Notes: generated from the letters alone by a model not told the origin. Shown: positions 44,665 to 54,436, numbered from the stretch's first letter. The stretch is 64,000 bases of DNA from an uncultured Muribaculaceae bacterium (GCA_934555895.1 CAKTFH010000001.1:202827-266826); one strand, 5' to 3'. A program made the numbers and translations.

Positions 44665-45663
44665 ATGATGATTACAAACATCGCACTGCTCGTGGTGAGC
44701 CTAGCCATGATAATATATGGTGCCAACTGGCTCACCGAAGGCGGCTCAGGAGTGGCCAAACGCTTCGGGCTCAGTGAAATGATAATAGGACTGACCATAG
44801 TAGCCTTCGGCACCTCAGCTCCGGAACTTGTGATAAGCGTGATGTCGGCGATAAAAGGAAATGCCGGTCTGGCCATAGGCAACGTGGTGGGAAGCAACAT
44901 AGCCAATGTGCTGCTCATCATCGGCGTGGTGGCCATGGTGCGCCCGATAAAGATAGACAACTCGGTGATGTCAAACGAGATACCGCTCATGATACTCTCG
45001 TCGGTGGCTCTGCTCGCATGCGGCAACTCAGAGCTGCTCGACGGGCTGCCGAATACGGTGACACGAGTGGACGGCATAATGCTGTTGCTGTTTTTCATGG
45101 TGTTCATGCGCTATACATTCTCGCAGGCCAAGAAAAGCCCCGCTCCGATACATGATGGAAGCGGCACGGCGACAGCAACTGCAGGAGATACCGAAATTCC
45201 CAAACCGTCGAAACTCTGGAAGAGCATCGCACTGATAGCCGTCGGACTCGCGGCCTTGGTGTGGGGCGGCAACATATTTGTGGACAGCGCCTCGGCACTC
45301 GCCGCAAGCATAGGCGTAAGTGAGGCTGTGATCGGCCTTACAGTAGTGGCGTTGGGCACATCACTTCCCGAACTTGCCACATCGGTGGTGGCTGCGGTCA
45401 AAGGGCATCCGGGCCTTGCCGTGGGCAATGTGATAGGCAGCTGCCTGTTCAACATACTCTTCGTGCTCGGCGTCTCGGCCACCATCTCTCCGCTCCAGAT
45501 GGGTGAGATAGACAATTTCGACCTACTCACCATGACAGGCTCAGCGGTGCTCTTCTGGATAGCCGGTTGGCTGATAGGCGACCGTGTGATTACCCGCGGC
45601 GAGGGAGCACTCTTCACCGCCCTCTATATCGCTTACACCGTCATCCTCGTGCTCCAGAGCTGA
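44665..45663 (+). CDS. Calcium/sodium antiporter (CaCA family, YrbG-like)
   Basis: The 332-residue inner-membrane exchanger has two inverted alpha-repeats. The first has GTSAPELVISV and GNVVGSNIANVLLIIG; the second has GTSLPELATSVVAAVKG and GNVIGSCLFNILFVLG. The conserved acidic Glu of each repeat is present. A cytoplasmic linker (about 150-180, Ser/Thr/Ala-rich) joins them. Exchange of Ca2+ for Na+ or H+ is inferred from the family. Confidence 0.94.
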   Translation: MMITNIALLVVSLAMIIYGANWLTEGGSGVAKRFGLSEMIIGLTIVAFGTSAPELVISVMSAIKGNAGLAIGNVVGSNIANVLLIIGVVAMVRPIKIDNSVMSNEIPLMILSSVALLACGNSELLDGLPNTVTRVDGIMLLLFFMVFMRYTFSQAKKSPAPIHDGSGTATATAGDTEIPKPSKLWKSIALIAVGLAALVWGGNIFVDSASALAASIGVSEAVIGLTVVALGTSLPELATSVVAAVKGHPGLAVGNVIGSCLFNILFVLGVSATISPLQMGEIDNFDLLTMTGSAVLFWIAGWLIGDRVITRGEGALFTALYIAYTVILVLQS

Positions 45664-45697
45664 ACCTTAGCGACATGTGGATAAAACAAACGGAAAG

Positions 45698-45721
45698 GGC
45701 TCTGCCTCACGGCGGAGTCCT
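45698..45721 (-). terminator. Hairpin between convergent genes
   Basis: A stem of about 10 bp including two G-U pairs (GGGCTCTGCC with GGCGGAGTCC on the plus strand) has a 4-nt loop. On the minus strand it is followed by CTTTCCGTTTGTTTTAT, suggesting termination of the gene at 45797. Confidence 0.5.
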
Positions 45722-45796
45722 TCCTGGCTTACGTAATCAAAATCTATCTGTCAGGCGACTGGAATCGGGTGATTCCGACGCCATGGCGGTTAACAT

Positions 45797-47521
45797 TCAT
45801 CGGAAAATCTGCTTTACGGCGTTGTGGCCCTGACGGCGGATTACAAGTGTGCCTTTGTCAGGATGAGCGATGCGGATACCCTGAATCGAGAAATATTCAA
45901 CAGGTGCATCGTCAATTTCAACATCGACATCAGCCACGCTTATGCCACTCATGGAGAGTGAGGGAAGCTTATAGCTTGTAAGGAAGCCACGGAAACCTGA
46001 ATAGGTGGGAGTGGCCACATCGACATCGGGCAGTGAAGAGAGGCTCTTGCCGTACATGGGCACAAGGAGCTGCTGGGTGGCGTTGATGAACAGCGCTGGG
46101 GCAAGGTTGGTAGGACCTACGGCGAGGGGTGTCTTGCCAACTAGCGTGCCGTCGGCCTCGAATTCATAGAGATTGCAGGCCGAACCCGTGAGCTGGTCAC
46201 CGAGAGTGTAGACCTTGCCCGTGGCATCGGGAATCACATAGAAATCGTAGCCGATCGAAGCCTCGTTGGGAGCATATGCGGCAACGGCCTCGAGTGTGGA
46301 GGTGCTGATGGCCACAGTCTCGCTCTGCAGCTGCTTTGCGGCTGACTCCACGATGGTCTTGCCGCTCTGTGTGAAGGCGCCTGTCTGGCATCCTGAGATG
46401 TAAAGTTTGTCGCCCGCCACCTGGATGTTTTTCACCTGTGCGTTGTGCGAAGGCTGTGCGGTTGTGTTGGCGGCCACGAGGGCAGAGGCCTTCTCGCAAG
46501 TGAATGTGTTGAGGTCAATCACACCGTAGACTACATTGGCATTGGCCTCGCTGCTGACTTCGGTTTTGACACCGAAAAGGCTGTAGTGCATCTCACCGCC
46601 GGCGCCGTCGACAATCACAGCTGTATAAAGCTTGTCGCCGTCGACAGCAAGAGCCTGCAGGGCCTCCTTGGCGGCGTAAGGAGCTGTGGCACCGGCACAG
46701 AGAGCGGCTTCGGGAGTGCCGTCGGCGCCCAGACGCAAGATAAAGGCATCGCCATTGTTATAGGTCTTGCCGTCTTTCTCCACGCCGATATTTAAAGCAA
46801 AGGGAACAACATCATCACCAATCTCAAAGCAGGTCTTATATGTGCCGCCCACATATGCGCGGCCTTCGGCATCGACAGCCAATGCATTTACAGCCACTAC
46901 ATTGGCGTCGAATTTATCAGCGACAAAAAATTCAGTGGGTACTACAGTGCTTGTCCACTCACATGCACCGTCGGCACTGAATTTCATAACGACTCCATAA
47001 TAGGGCGACTTACCCTCGACAGTCTGAGTAGAGGAAACTTCAACGGTGTGAGACTGCCCCTTGGCGTCGGTGAAGTGCATGAGCACCGGAGCTCCGGCAC
47101 CGGTATTGCTATTGAAAGTAGCATTGCAGGCCATAATGACGCCTCCATCGGGAGTAGCGGCAAGTTTGAGCGAGTTGTTTGATACATTTGCGTCAAGCGC
47201 ACTTACATGCCAGCTGAAGTCACCTGTGGCGGCATCAATGCGGGCGACTGTCCAGGCTTTCTGGTATGCGGTAGCGATCTCAGCGCCAGCAGGTACCAGC
47301 GAGACACCGCCCCAGGTAGCATCGGTGGCCTGCCCGAATGTGAGGCCTACATAGGCAGTATTGTTCGGTCCTTCGGCTACAGCATCCACAGCCGAGCTCT
47401 TGCCGGCCGCCGTTGTGGTGATGTCAAGGGTTTTGTACCACTGATACTCGGCCTTAGTCTGACCGAAGACTGTCATCGCAGCGGAGGCAGCCACACAAAT
47501 TGTAAGTAAAGTTTTTCTCAT
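45797..47521 (-). CDS. Secreted beta-propeller-like protein with T9SS-type C-terminus
   Basis: The 574-residue protein has a signal peptide (MRKTLLTICVAASAAMTVFGQ); the ATG at 47521 gives a better signal sequence than one four codons earlier. The mature part has repeated beta-rich blades (VDAVAEGPNNTAYVGLTF, LKLAATPDGGVIMACN, VNALAVDAEGRAYVGGTYK, LQALAVDGDKLYTAVIVDG, IQVAGDKLYISGCQTG), consistent with an SBBP- or kelch-like propeller. The final 40 residues (VEYFSIQGIRIAHPDKGTLVI to AVKQIFR) resemble a Bacteroidales C-terminal secretion domain. No enzymatic function was seen. Confidence 0.82.
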   Translation of the reverse strand: MRKTLLTICVAASAAMTVFGQTKAEYQWYKTLDITTTAAGKSSAVDAVAEGPNNTAYVGLTFGQATDATWGGVSLVPAGAEIATAYQKAWTVARIDAATGDFSWHVSALDANVSNNSLKLAATPDGGVIMACNATFNSNTGAGAPVLMHFTDAKGQSHTVEVSSTQTVEGKSPYYGVVMKFSADGACEWTSTVVPTEFFVADKFDANVVAVNALAVDAEGRAYVGGTYKTCFEIGDDVVPFALNIGVEKDGKTYNNGDAFILRLGADGTPEAALCAGATAPYAAKEALQALAVDGDKLYTAVIVDGAGGEMHYSLFGVKTEVSSEANANVVYGVIDLNTFTCEKASALVAANTTAQPSHNAQVKNIQVAGDKLYISGCQTGAFTQSGKTIVESAAKQLQSETVAISTSTLEAVAAYAPNEASIGYDFYVIPDATGKVYTLGDQLTGSACNLYEFEADGTLVGKTPLAVGPTNLAPALFINATQQLLVPMYGKSLSSLPDVDVATPTYSGFRGFLTSYKLPSLSMSGISVADVDVEIDDAPVEYFSIQGIRIAHPDKGTLVIRRQGHNAVKQIFR

Positions 47522-47546
47522 AATGTAAAACATCTTTGTTTCACTG

Positions 47547-47554
47547 CAAATTTA
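47547..47554 (-). promoter_or_regulatory. -7 element for the gene at 47521
   Basis: TAAATTTG lies 26 nt upstream of the ATG. A TTTG 23 nt further upstream is slightly too far for a standard -33. Confidence 0.5.
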
Positions 47555-47745
47555 AACAAAATAATATAAAACACAGTCAAAAAGCCTGCAAAATACTCAA
47601 AAATGAGTACCCGTGGACCGTGTACGCAGGGGCTCCCTAATCAAAAATCGGTATTTTTTCAACAAAACAATAAAGACCACGTGTATGTTCTATTATTGGC
47701 TACTTTTAGTTCCAAAGGGGCCATTTCACTTGTGTGGAAATTTCT

Positions 47746-47753
47746 TAACTTTG
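47746..47753 (+). promoter_or_regulatory. -7 element for the phospholipase gene
   Basis: TAACTTTG lies 68 nt before the ATG at 47821. The -33 region is weak. The rest of the 47522-47820 gap shows no other feature. Confidence 0.55.
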
Positions 47754-47820
47754 CAAGCAAAAGGCACTTGCGAAAGGTCTTCCGGTATTATTCCGCACAA
47801 CAATTCACGTTCAACGACTT

Positions 47821-48666
47821 ATGAGGGATAAATTGTTCAGATTGCTCCTTATTGTGCTGCTTCTCGGCGCTCCGGCTGTGAAAGCACAGATCATACCGTT
47901 TCAGAACGAACAGATAAATACCGACTCGATACGCCGCGCATTCGCCGACACCCACTATTATTTCGGCCTTTATAAGGATAATTATTTCATCTTCGGTCCG
48001 GAAATAGGACACAAACCCACCAGGAAAAATACCAACATCAAATTTCAGATCTCCATAGCCCAGAAATTAACCAAGAACACGCTGCCATGGGGCACATATT
48101 TATATCTCTACTACACCCAGAAAGTGTTCTGGAACGTGTTGGAGAACTCCATGCCTATGACCGACCTGAATTTCAATCCGGGCATAGGTCTTACAAAACC
48201 TATTTTCATAAAGAATCGATTCATAGGCAAGGCGACCCTACAACTCGAGCATGAGAGCAACGGACGCGACGGAGCCGCCTCGAGGTCGTGGAACAAGGTG
48301 ACACTGGGAGGCTCAATCATGGTGGACCCGAATTTCGTGGTTTACGGAAAATTCTGGATACCGATCATAGACGGCGTCAACAACAAGGATATCCTCAAAT
48401 ACTGCGGCATATTCCAGGTGGGGTGGAGCCTGCAGTCTACAAACCGACGATGGTCGTCGTCGGTGACAATGGTAAAACGCCAGGGATGGAACGTGAATTA
48501 CAACTGGACCATTGACATCGCCTACCGTCTGTCGAAACAAGCGAATCAGTATATTTACGCACAATTTTACAGCGGATATGGCGAAGGATTGCTCGCCTAC
48601 AAGGAGTATCACAACCAGTTTAGAGTGGGCATCGTGATTAAGCCGACATTATTCTCAGAGTTCTAA
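47821..48666 (+). CDS. pldA: Outer-membrane phospholipase A (OMPLA)
   Basis: The 281-residue beta-barrel enzyme hydrolyses phospholipids in the outer leaflet. A signal peptide (MRDKLFRLLLIVLLLGAPAVKA) precedes 12 predicted strands. The catalytic triad is His144 and Ser146 (LEHESNGRD) with Asn158 (SRSWNK), matching the E. coli pattern, and YSGYGEGLL carries the calcium-region motif. It stands alone between divergent and convergent neighbours and has its own terminator. Family members act in outer-membrane lipid quality control. Confidence 0.93.
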   Translation: MRDKLFRLLLIVLLLGAPAVKAQIIPFQNEQINTDSIRRAFADTHYYFGLYKDNYFIFGPEIGHKPTRKNTNIKFQISIAQKLTKNTLPWGTYLYLYYTQKVFWNVLENSMPMTDLNFNPGIGLTKPIFIKNRFIGKATLQLEHESNGRDGAASRSWNKVTLGGSIMVDPNFVVYGKFWIPIIDGVNNKDILKYCGIFQVGWSLQSTNRRWSSSVTMVKRQGWNVNYNWTIDIAYRLSKQANQYIYAQFYSGYGEGLLAYKEYHNQFRVGIVIKPTLFSEF

Positions 48667-48704
48667 AAAGAGCCCGGTCCAATAAATGGCGCCGGGCTCT
48701 TTTT
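48665..48704 (+). terminator. Strong intrinsic terminator after pldA
   Basis: GAGCCCGG (48670-48677) pairs with CCGGGCTC (48692-48699), flanked by A5 and T5 runs, so it can serve both convergent genes. Confidence 0.88.
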
Positions 48705-48725
48705 CTATATTTTCCCCAAAAGGAT

Positions 48726-50081
48726 TTACTTTGTGGTAAGTTCCACTATGCGGTCGGGGACACTGGGAACAGGCGTTAGACTGAGAGTGACGCTCTTGTC
48801 TTTATTACGGGTGTATTTTACCGGAGTGCGGCCGTCGAACGCCACAGCTGCCGTCACCTTGCCTTTGACTGGAAGTGTGATTTCAGTAGCCTCTGGATCG
48901 AGCACATGCACGTACAGACGGTTTCCCTTGCGGGTGGTTGTGCCCCAGTCGGCGGTGGCCACATCGCCTCCCTGTGTGCCGTAGATGGTCTCGCCGTAGC
49001 GGTCGAGCCATTTGCCCATTTCCTTGAGGCGTGCGAGGGCTTCGGCCGGTATCTCGCCGTTGGGCTGCGGGCCTACGTTGAGCAGGAAATTGGCGCCTTT
49101 TCCGGCACATTTCACAAGGGTCTGAATCAGCTCGGGCACGCTCTTATAGTTGTGGTCGAAAGCGTTGTAGCCCCATGAGTTGTTCATGGTATAGCTTGTC
49201 TCGAGAGGATAGGCGCACACCGGGGTATCGGCCGAAAAACCGCCCTTGTTCTCGCCGGGAACATCGCGCTCGAAGGTCTGTACATCCTCGCCCGGCTTCA
49301 CGGCGAGATGGTGGTTATTGGTCACCAGACAACCGGGCTGCAGTGTGTGGATGAGTTTATACTGCTCCTCAAGCTGCCAGTCGAATGGCACGGAATCCTT
49401 CCGGTGGTCCCAGATGCCGTCAAACCATATGTTGCGTATTGGCCCGTAGTTTGTGAGCAACTCGGTGAGCTGGTCATTCATGAAGCGATAGTAGCTCGGC
49501 CAGTTGTAGTGCGCCGTGTCGCGCCCGTTCTTATGGCCTGTGCCTCCGATAGGGTAGTCGGGGCGGTGCCAGTCGACATGCGAATAATAGAAATGCAGCT
49601 TAATGCCCTCCTTGGCGCAAGCGTCGGCAAGTTCCTTGAGCACATCGCGGTGAAACGGAGTTGCATCCACAATGTTGTAGTCAGTGGCGTCGGACTTGAA
49701 CATCGAGAAACCGTCGTGGTGACGCGAGGTGATGGTGATGTATTTCGCGCCGGCCTCCTTGAAGGCCTTCACCCACCGCTCGGCATCGAAATTAGCCGGA
49801 TAGAAGGCGCTCGCAGCCTTCTGATACTCCTTTTCCTGCATGCCGCTTGTCTCGAGATACCATTCGCCGTTGCCAAACATGCTGTAGATGCCCCAGTGAA
49901 TGAAGATGCCGAAACGGTCGTTTTCAAACTCAATCTGCGATTTCAGCAGTTCTTCGGTGGGAATGTAGTCGCCGTTCTGGCCGGGGAGTGTGGCCATGCG
50001 CTGTCGGTCAAGATCGGCGGCATTGATAACAGAGGCGCCGGCAACAAGCACGGCGGCCGTGAATAAGTGAAAGCTTTTCAT
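48726..50081 (-). CDS. GH29 family alpha-L-fucosidase
   Basis: The 451-residue exported enzyme starts at ATG 50081 with signal MKSFHLFTAAVLVAGASVINA. The longer frame to 50138 includes the -7 promoter element, so it is not used. The GH29 barrel shows FGIFIHWGIYSMFGNGEWY, TSRHHDGFSMF, and the nucleophile Asp221 in IRNIWFDGIWD. VTNNHH and NFLLNVGPQPNGEI are further family blocks, and a C-terminal beta-sandwich follows. It releases L-fucose from host or dietary glycans; the linkage preference is unknown. No PUL transporter genes adjoin it. Confidence 0.93.
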   Translation of the reverse strand: MKSFHLFTAAVLVAGASVINAADLDRQRMATLPGQNGDYIPTEELLKSQIEFENDRFGIFIHWGIYSMFGNGEWYLETSGMQEKEYQKAASAFYPANFDAERWVKAFKEAGAKYITITSRHHDGFSMFKSDATDYNIVDATPFHRDVLKELADACAKEGIKLHFYYSHVDWHRPDYPIGGTGHKNGRDTAHYNWPSYYRFMNDQLTELLTNYGPIRNIWFDGIWDHRKDSVPFDWQLEEQYKLIHTLQPGCLVTNNHHLAVKPGEDVQTFERDVPGENKGGFSADTPVCAYPLETSYTMNNSWGYNAFDHNYKSVPELIQTLVKCAGKGANFLLNVGPQPNGEIPAEALARLKEMGKWLDRYGETIYGTQGGDVATADWGTTTRKGNRLYVHVLDPEATEITLPVKGKVTAAVAFDGRTPVKYTRNKDKSVTLSLTPVPSVPDRIVELTTK

Positions 50082-50106
50082 GGATATGATGTTGGGTATT
50101 GATTCA

Positions 50107-50114
50107 CAAAGGTA
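50107..50114 (-). promoter_or_regulatory. -7 element for the fucosidase gene
   Basis: TACCTTTG lies 26 nt upstream of the ATG at 50081 and supports that start. No clear -33 element was found. Confidence 0.6.
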
Positions 50115-50191
50115 ATCAATTTTTTCACCCGTATTCACCCAAAATCAGAAAAACCGGAATAATTTACTGCAGTCCTGCGAAGATGCTTCTC

Positions 50192-50857
50192 TCACAGGAG
50201 CTTCAGGCGGAATGAGCTGCCGGCATGCACGAATGCCACCAGATGCATCGACGCGAGGCGCACCACGGCATCCTCGGCGGTGGCTCTGGGCAGACGCGAC
50301 ATGAGCAATATCTCATCGATTTCTGTGGGACCGTTCTCGTCAAGCAGACGCAGAATGACGCCTTCGCCTTCCGATGTCCGGAGCACAGTGCGCCCGTCGT
50401 CGGCGTCGCGGCTCTCCTTTTCCCAAGCACGCACCATGAGCGGATGTGCCACGATGTTTTCATCGGCCACACGGTAGTATGCCTGCCAGTGGCCGTCGGC
50501 CTCTTTGCAACGGACGGGGCGGCGTACGGCCTGAGGTATGACTGCGCGAAGCACCACGGCTCCGCCCTCGCATGCGAATGTGGTCATCTCGAGTTGCACC
50601 GCCGGACGGCAATAGACCTCGGCCGCGGCTTCGAGTAGATAAAGATCTTCCTCGCTTCGAAGTCCGGCGATGGTGCCGTTGTCTTTTACGCCTACGAGCA
50701 GGTGCCCCCCGCCCCGATTGGCGAAAGCGGAGATGGAATGGGCGATTTTATGCACATCGGAAATCTGAAACTTGAAATCCTGTTTTTCGTGCTCTCCTTC
50801 CTCGATGAGTCGCTTTATATAGAATTTACCTCTTATAGCCTTGATATCCTTGAACAT
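50192..50857 (-). CDS. AlbA_2 (Schlafen-type) domain protein
   Basis: The 221-residue protein carries the AlbA_2 putative nucleic-acid-binding domain: EKQDFKFQISDVHKIAHSISAFANRGGGHLLVGVKDNGTIAG (about 24-65). The C-terminal part (about 160-221) looks like a winged helix (ILRLLDENGPTEIDEILLMSRLPRATAEDAVVRLASMHLV). Members of this Bacteroidota family are annotated as putative transcriptional regulators. Targets are unknown. It sits between pdxB and the fucosidase. Confidence 0.85.
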   Translation of the reverse strand: MFKDIKAIRGKFYIKRLIEEGEHEKQDFKFQISDVHKIAHSISAFANRGGGHLLVGVKDNGTIAGLRSEEDLYLLEAAAEVYCRPAVQLEMTTFACEGGAVVLRAVIPQAVRRPVRCKEADGHWQAYYRVADENIVAHPLMVRAWEKESRDADDGRTVLRTSEGEGVILRLLDENGPTEIDEILLMSRLPRATAEDAVVRLASMHLVAFVHAGSSFRLKLL

Positions 50858-50985
50858 AACGCGCTGAGATGACCTGGATTTTATATTTTATTAACACCGA
50901 GAGGCGCCTCAGAGTTCATTTTCGGGCAGCTTACCGTAAATTTCAAAAACTCAGGAGGCGAAATCCGGTGTCCCGTGGGTTACAC

Positions 50986-52035
50986 TCAAGCCTCGTGGCG
51001 GAGAGAGTAGAAGTTACGCAGATTTTCAAATCGGTCAGGATTGAGCTTAAGGTCGGAGGTATCGGCCGACGGGTTATAAGATTCAATAATATGTCGGGCA
51101 AAATCATCACCGGTGAGTTTTTCGGAAAGCGACGGAGCGGGGACAGGAAGTCCGGCGGGAATCATATCCTCTTTCCCGACGAAGCGATAAAGCTCGGCTA
51201 TGCATGCAGCGGTGGCGCGCTGTTTGCCTTCGACAGAATAACCGGCGATATGCGGCGTGGCAATGTCGGCCATCGCGAGGAGATCCGGGTCGATGTGAGG
51301 TTCACCTTCCCAACAGTCGACCACGGCGTGCGATACCTTCCCTTCGCGGAGGGCTGCAATAAGAGCAGATGTGTCGACCACCGGGCCGCGGGCCGCGTTT
51401 ATCACGATGGGACTGCGCCTGAGCGACCCGAAGAAATCGCCGTCGGCTATATGAAATGTGGGATGACTGCCGCTTCGGGTGAGGGGAGTGTGGAAGGTGA
51501 CAATGTCAGCTTCGTCGGCAATCCGTTCAAGCGGCACGAATGGCTCGGTGCCCTCGCAGAAGGGAGAAGCCGGGTTCCATCCGCTCTGCACCTCGGCGCG
51601 GGGAGGGTCGCATGCCAGGACATGTGCGCCGAGACGGGCGCCCCATTCAGCCACTAGGCTTCCCACATGGCCGAGTCCCACCACACCGATGGTTTTGCCT
51701 GTAGCATTTCCCCCGAGCAAACGAAACACAGAAGCCCATACATATTGCGCCACTGCGGGCGCATTGCAGCCAGGCACATTGACCACCTTTATGCCATGCG
51801 CGGCACACCATGGAAGGTCGATATGGTCGGTTCCTATGGTAGCGGTGGCCACGAATCTCACCCGCGAGCCATCGAGCAGGGCGGCATTGCATCGGGTGCG
51901 TGTGCGCACGATGAGAGCATCGGCATCTGCTACCGATGTAGCATCAATCTCTTCAGGAGAAAGGATAGCAACCTCGCCCAGAGGGTCGAGAAGGTCGCCA
52001 ACAAAGGGAATATGCGATTCAACGATTATTTTCAT
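50986..52035 (-). CDS. pdxB: 4-phosphoerythronate dehydrogenase (PdxB)
   Basis: The 349-residue D-2-hydroxyacid dehydrogenase catalyses the second step of DXP-dependent pyridoxal phosphate synthesis. It has the NAD loop GVVGLGHVGSLVAEW, catalytic Arg in NAARGPVVD, Glu in CWEGEP and His in ATPHIAGYSVEGK. The C-terminal dimerisation extension typical of PdxB is present. The ATG at 52035 (MKIIVESHIPFV) is the conserved start, four codons inside the longest frame. Confidence 0.93.
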   Translation of the reverse strand: MKIIVESHIPFVGDLLDPLGEVAILSPEEIDATSVADADALIVRTRTRCNAALLDGSRVRFVATATIGTDHIDLPWCAAHGIKVVNVPGCNAPAVAQYVWASVFRLLGGNATGKTIGVVGLGHVGSLVAEWGARLGAHVLACDPPRAEVQSGWNPASPFCEGTEPFVPLERIADEADIVTFHTPLTRSGSHPTFHIADGDFFGSLRRSPIVINAARGPVVDTSALIAALREGKVSHAVVDCWEGEPHIDPDLLAMADIATPHIAGYSVEGKQRATAACIAELYRFVGKEDMIPAGLPVPAPSLSEKLTGDDFARHIIESYNPSADTSDLKLNPDRFENLRNFYSLRHEA

Positions 52036-52076
52036 AGCGATAAACAAGCTCTAAAACCGACCTCAGGCAGACGGAA

Positions 52077-53084
52077 TCATGCCGGGACAGCCCAGAGGTA
52101 AAGGATGAAATAGCCCGCCATAATGAGGAGGAGGGGAATGTAGGTGCGACGCTGGCGGCGGTAGGTGAAGAAATGCCCGATCTGATATGCCACCGTCATA
52201 TTGAGCATCGGGATGTAAATATCGAGATGAGCGAAGTCTATGAGCGCGAACACCACGGTGAATATCATCATGAGGGTGAAGAAACCGTTGAGAGCGCGTG
52301 TGCGGGCGTTGTAACTGAGTATTTTCAGCAGGTTGGCCACAGTGAACACCACTCCCAGAAACATGGTGCACGCGGCGGTGACAATCATAATTACCGGCAA
52401 GCCGGCAGCCTGGGCCGCGTTGCTCCAGACAGGTGTGCAGATGAGCGTGAAGGGATTTGTGAGCGACCGCAGATCTACCAACCCGAAACCGCCCAGAATC
52501 CACAGCGGAGCCGCCAGACCAAGCAAGATAGCGATGAATGTGCGCAGGCCTGCCTGGCGCATCTGTACACAGCCTATCATCACAGGTATATAATAGATGC
52601 ACTGCGGGCACACAAGCATGCCGGCTCCGAAGAGCACGAAAACCAGCATGACACGCAGGCGTGCGCGCGGCTGCGGGTCGGAATACACCGAGAAGAGCAG
52701 CACCGTGGCAAGCAGAGCCACCAGAGGCAGCATTGTGGCCGCCGTAAAGCGCCCCAGAACGGCCGGAGTGGCAATCTGCATCATAAGATACATCGTGGCC
52801 ACAAGCGAGGTGAGAGAGCGCAGGAGATTGAATCCACGGGTGATATAGACCGTGAGCAGAGCCACGACGAAATTCACCGCCAGAGAGAGCGCCGCCGATG
52901 CCATCAGGGCACCCGACGGTAGCCATGAGGAGACAGGTCCGAGGGCCCACCCCTCTTCTGCGGGAAGCGGCATCATGGCGCCGTCCTGCCACCCGATGAC
53001 GGTGCATACACAAGCCACCAGCATGGCCACCACGGTGGCGCCACGCTGGTGCAGGAAATCGGTTATGTCGCGTTCGCGGAGCAT
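52077..53084 (-). CDS. Polytopic membrane protein of unknown function (DUF6427-like)
   Basis: The 335-residue protein has about 9-10 hydrophobic helices (VVAMLVACVCTVIGW, ALMASAALSLAVNFVVALL, MMIFTVVFALIDF, IPLLLIMAGYFILYLWAVP). It has the look of a Bacteroidota membrane family found beside purD. No catalytic residues were recognised. The family name is tentative. It begins 13 bp after purD, so cotranscription is likely. Confidence 0.8.
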   Translation of the reverse strand: MLRERDITDFLHQRGATVVAMLVACVCTVIGWQDGAMMPLPAEEGWALGPVSSWLPSGALMASAALSLAVNFVVALLTVYITRGFNLLRSLTSLVATMYLMMQIATPAVLGRFTAATMLPLVALLATVLLFSVYSDPQPRARLRVMLVFVLFGAGMLVCPQCIYYIPVMIGCVQMRQAGLRTFIAILLGLAAPLWILGGFGLVDLRSLTNPFTLICTPVWSNAAQAAGLPVIMIVTAACTMFLGVVFTVANLLKILSYNARTRALNGFFTLMMIFTVVFALIDFAHLDIYIPMLNMTVAYQIGHFFTYRRQRRTYIPLLLIMAGYFILYLWAVPA

Positions 53085-53097
53085 CGCGGTGCGGGGC

Positions 53098-54372
53098 TCA
53101 GCGCATGAGGTCGCAGCCTATGTCGCGGCGGTAATATTTGCCTTCGAATTTCACTTCCTCTGCGGCCTTGTAGCTGCCGCGGAGGGCATCGGCGATGGAA
53201 TCGCCGAACGATGTGAGAGCCATCACACGGCCTCCGGAAGTGACCAGAGTGCCGTCGTCCTTGAGTTTCGTGCCTGCCTGGAAAGGTATTGTTTCCGACA
53301 ACTTGTCGAGCCCGGTGATGGGGAGTCCCTTCTCGTAATGGCCGGGATAACCGCCCGAGACGAGCATCACTGTGGTGGCCGTGCGGGGGTCAATCTCAAT
53401 CGACGACTCGCCCAGGCACCCTTCGGCGGCCATGCGCATGAGGTCGAGAAGGTCCGATTTGATGCGTGGGATGACCACCTCGGTCTCGGGGTCGCCCATG
53501 CGCACGTTATACTCTATGACCATGGGATCGCCGCCAACGTTGATAAGACCGAAGAAGATGAATCCGCGATACTCAATGCCACGGTCAAGAAGGCCCTTCA
53601 CGGTGGGTTTGATGATGCGGTCCTCAACCTTGGTCATGAAGATATCGTCGGCGAAAGGCACGGGGCTCACGGCACCCATGCCGCCTGTATTGGGCCCGGT
53701 ATCACCTTCTCCCACGCGCTTGTAGTCTTTGGCTACGGGGAGGATGTGGTAGGCTCCCGTGCCGTCGGTAAGCACGAATACGGAGCACTCTATGCCCGAT
53801 AGGAATTCCTCGATGACCACTGTGGCCGAGCTCTGGCCGAACATGCCTCCGAGCATCTCCTTGAGTTCCTTGCGGGCCTCTTCGAGAGTGGGGAGGATGA
53901 GCACGCCCTTTCCGGCTGCGAGACCGTCGGCCTTGAGCACATAGGGGGGCTGCAGCTCCTCAAGGAAACGGTAGCCGTCTTCGATGGTTTCAGCAGTGAA
54001 CGAGCGATAGCGGGCGGTGGGAATGCCCATCTCGGTCATGAATTCCTTGGCGAAATCCTTGCTGCCCTCGAGGCGCGCGCCTTCACGCGAAGGGCCTACC
54101 ACGAGCAGCGACGGGCGGTGGAGATGCATGTAGTCGGTTATGCCGGCCACAAGCGGATCTTCGTTGCCCACCACGAGTACCTCGATAGCGTTCTGGTCGA
54201 CAAACGCCTCAATTTCAGGGAAATTCATGGGCGATAAAGCCACATTTGTGCCATACTGCGGCGTGCCGCCGTTGCCCGGTGCGATGAAAAGGCTGTCGCA
54301 GAGCTCGCTCTGGGCTATTTTCCAGGCCAAGGCGCTTTCGCGGCCGCCTGAACCAAGAAGAAGGACATTCAT
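53098..54372 (-). CDS. purD: Phosphoribosylamine-glycine ligase
   Basis: The 424-residue ATP-grasp enzyme makes glycinamide ribonucleotide in purine synthesis. It begins MNVLLLGSGGRESALAWKI, with PSREGARLEGSKDFAKEFM, the ATP-grasp loop YVLKADGLAAGKGVLI and TGPNTGGMGAVSPVP. MVIEYNVRMGDPETE is the metal-binding segment. Length is normal. The neighbouring gene upstream encodes an rRNA methyltransferase-like protein after 64 bp. Confidence 0.97.
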   Translation of the reverse strand: MNVLLLGSGGRESALAWKIAQSELCDSLFIAPGNGGTPQYGTNVALSPMNFPEIEAFVDQNAIEVLVVGNEDPLVAGITDYMHLHRPSLLVVGPSREGARLEGSKDFAKEFMTEMGIPTARYRSFTAETIEDGYRFLEELQPPYVLKADGLAAGKGVLILPTLEEARKELKEMLGGMFGQSSATVVIEEFLSGIECSVFVLTDGTGAYHILPVAKDYKRVGEGDTGPNTGGMGAVSPVPFADDIFMTKVEDRIIKPTVKGLLDRGIEYRGFIFFGLINVGGDPMVIEYNVRMGDPETEVVIPRIKSDLLDLMRMAAEGCLGESSIEIDPRTATTVMLVSGGYPGHYEKGLPITGLDKLSETIPFQAGTKLKDDGTLVTSGGRVMALTSFGDSIADALRGSYKAAEEVKFEGKYYRRDIGCDLMR

Positions 54373-54436
54373 ATCTGGAGACTTAATTAAATATTAATCA
54401 ACTAACAATTAGCGTATTACACACTTCCTTCGGGAA

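Noticed and set aside
47678..47683. CACGTG core as a second parS
   Set aside because: Only the central hexamer matches; the flanks do not form the required palindrome.
50901..50910. GAGGCGCCTC palindrome upstream of the AlbA_2 gene
   Set aside because: It is a short GC palindrome with no U-run and no promoter at a meaningful distance; chance occurrence is likely.
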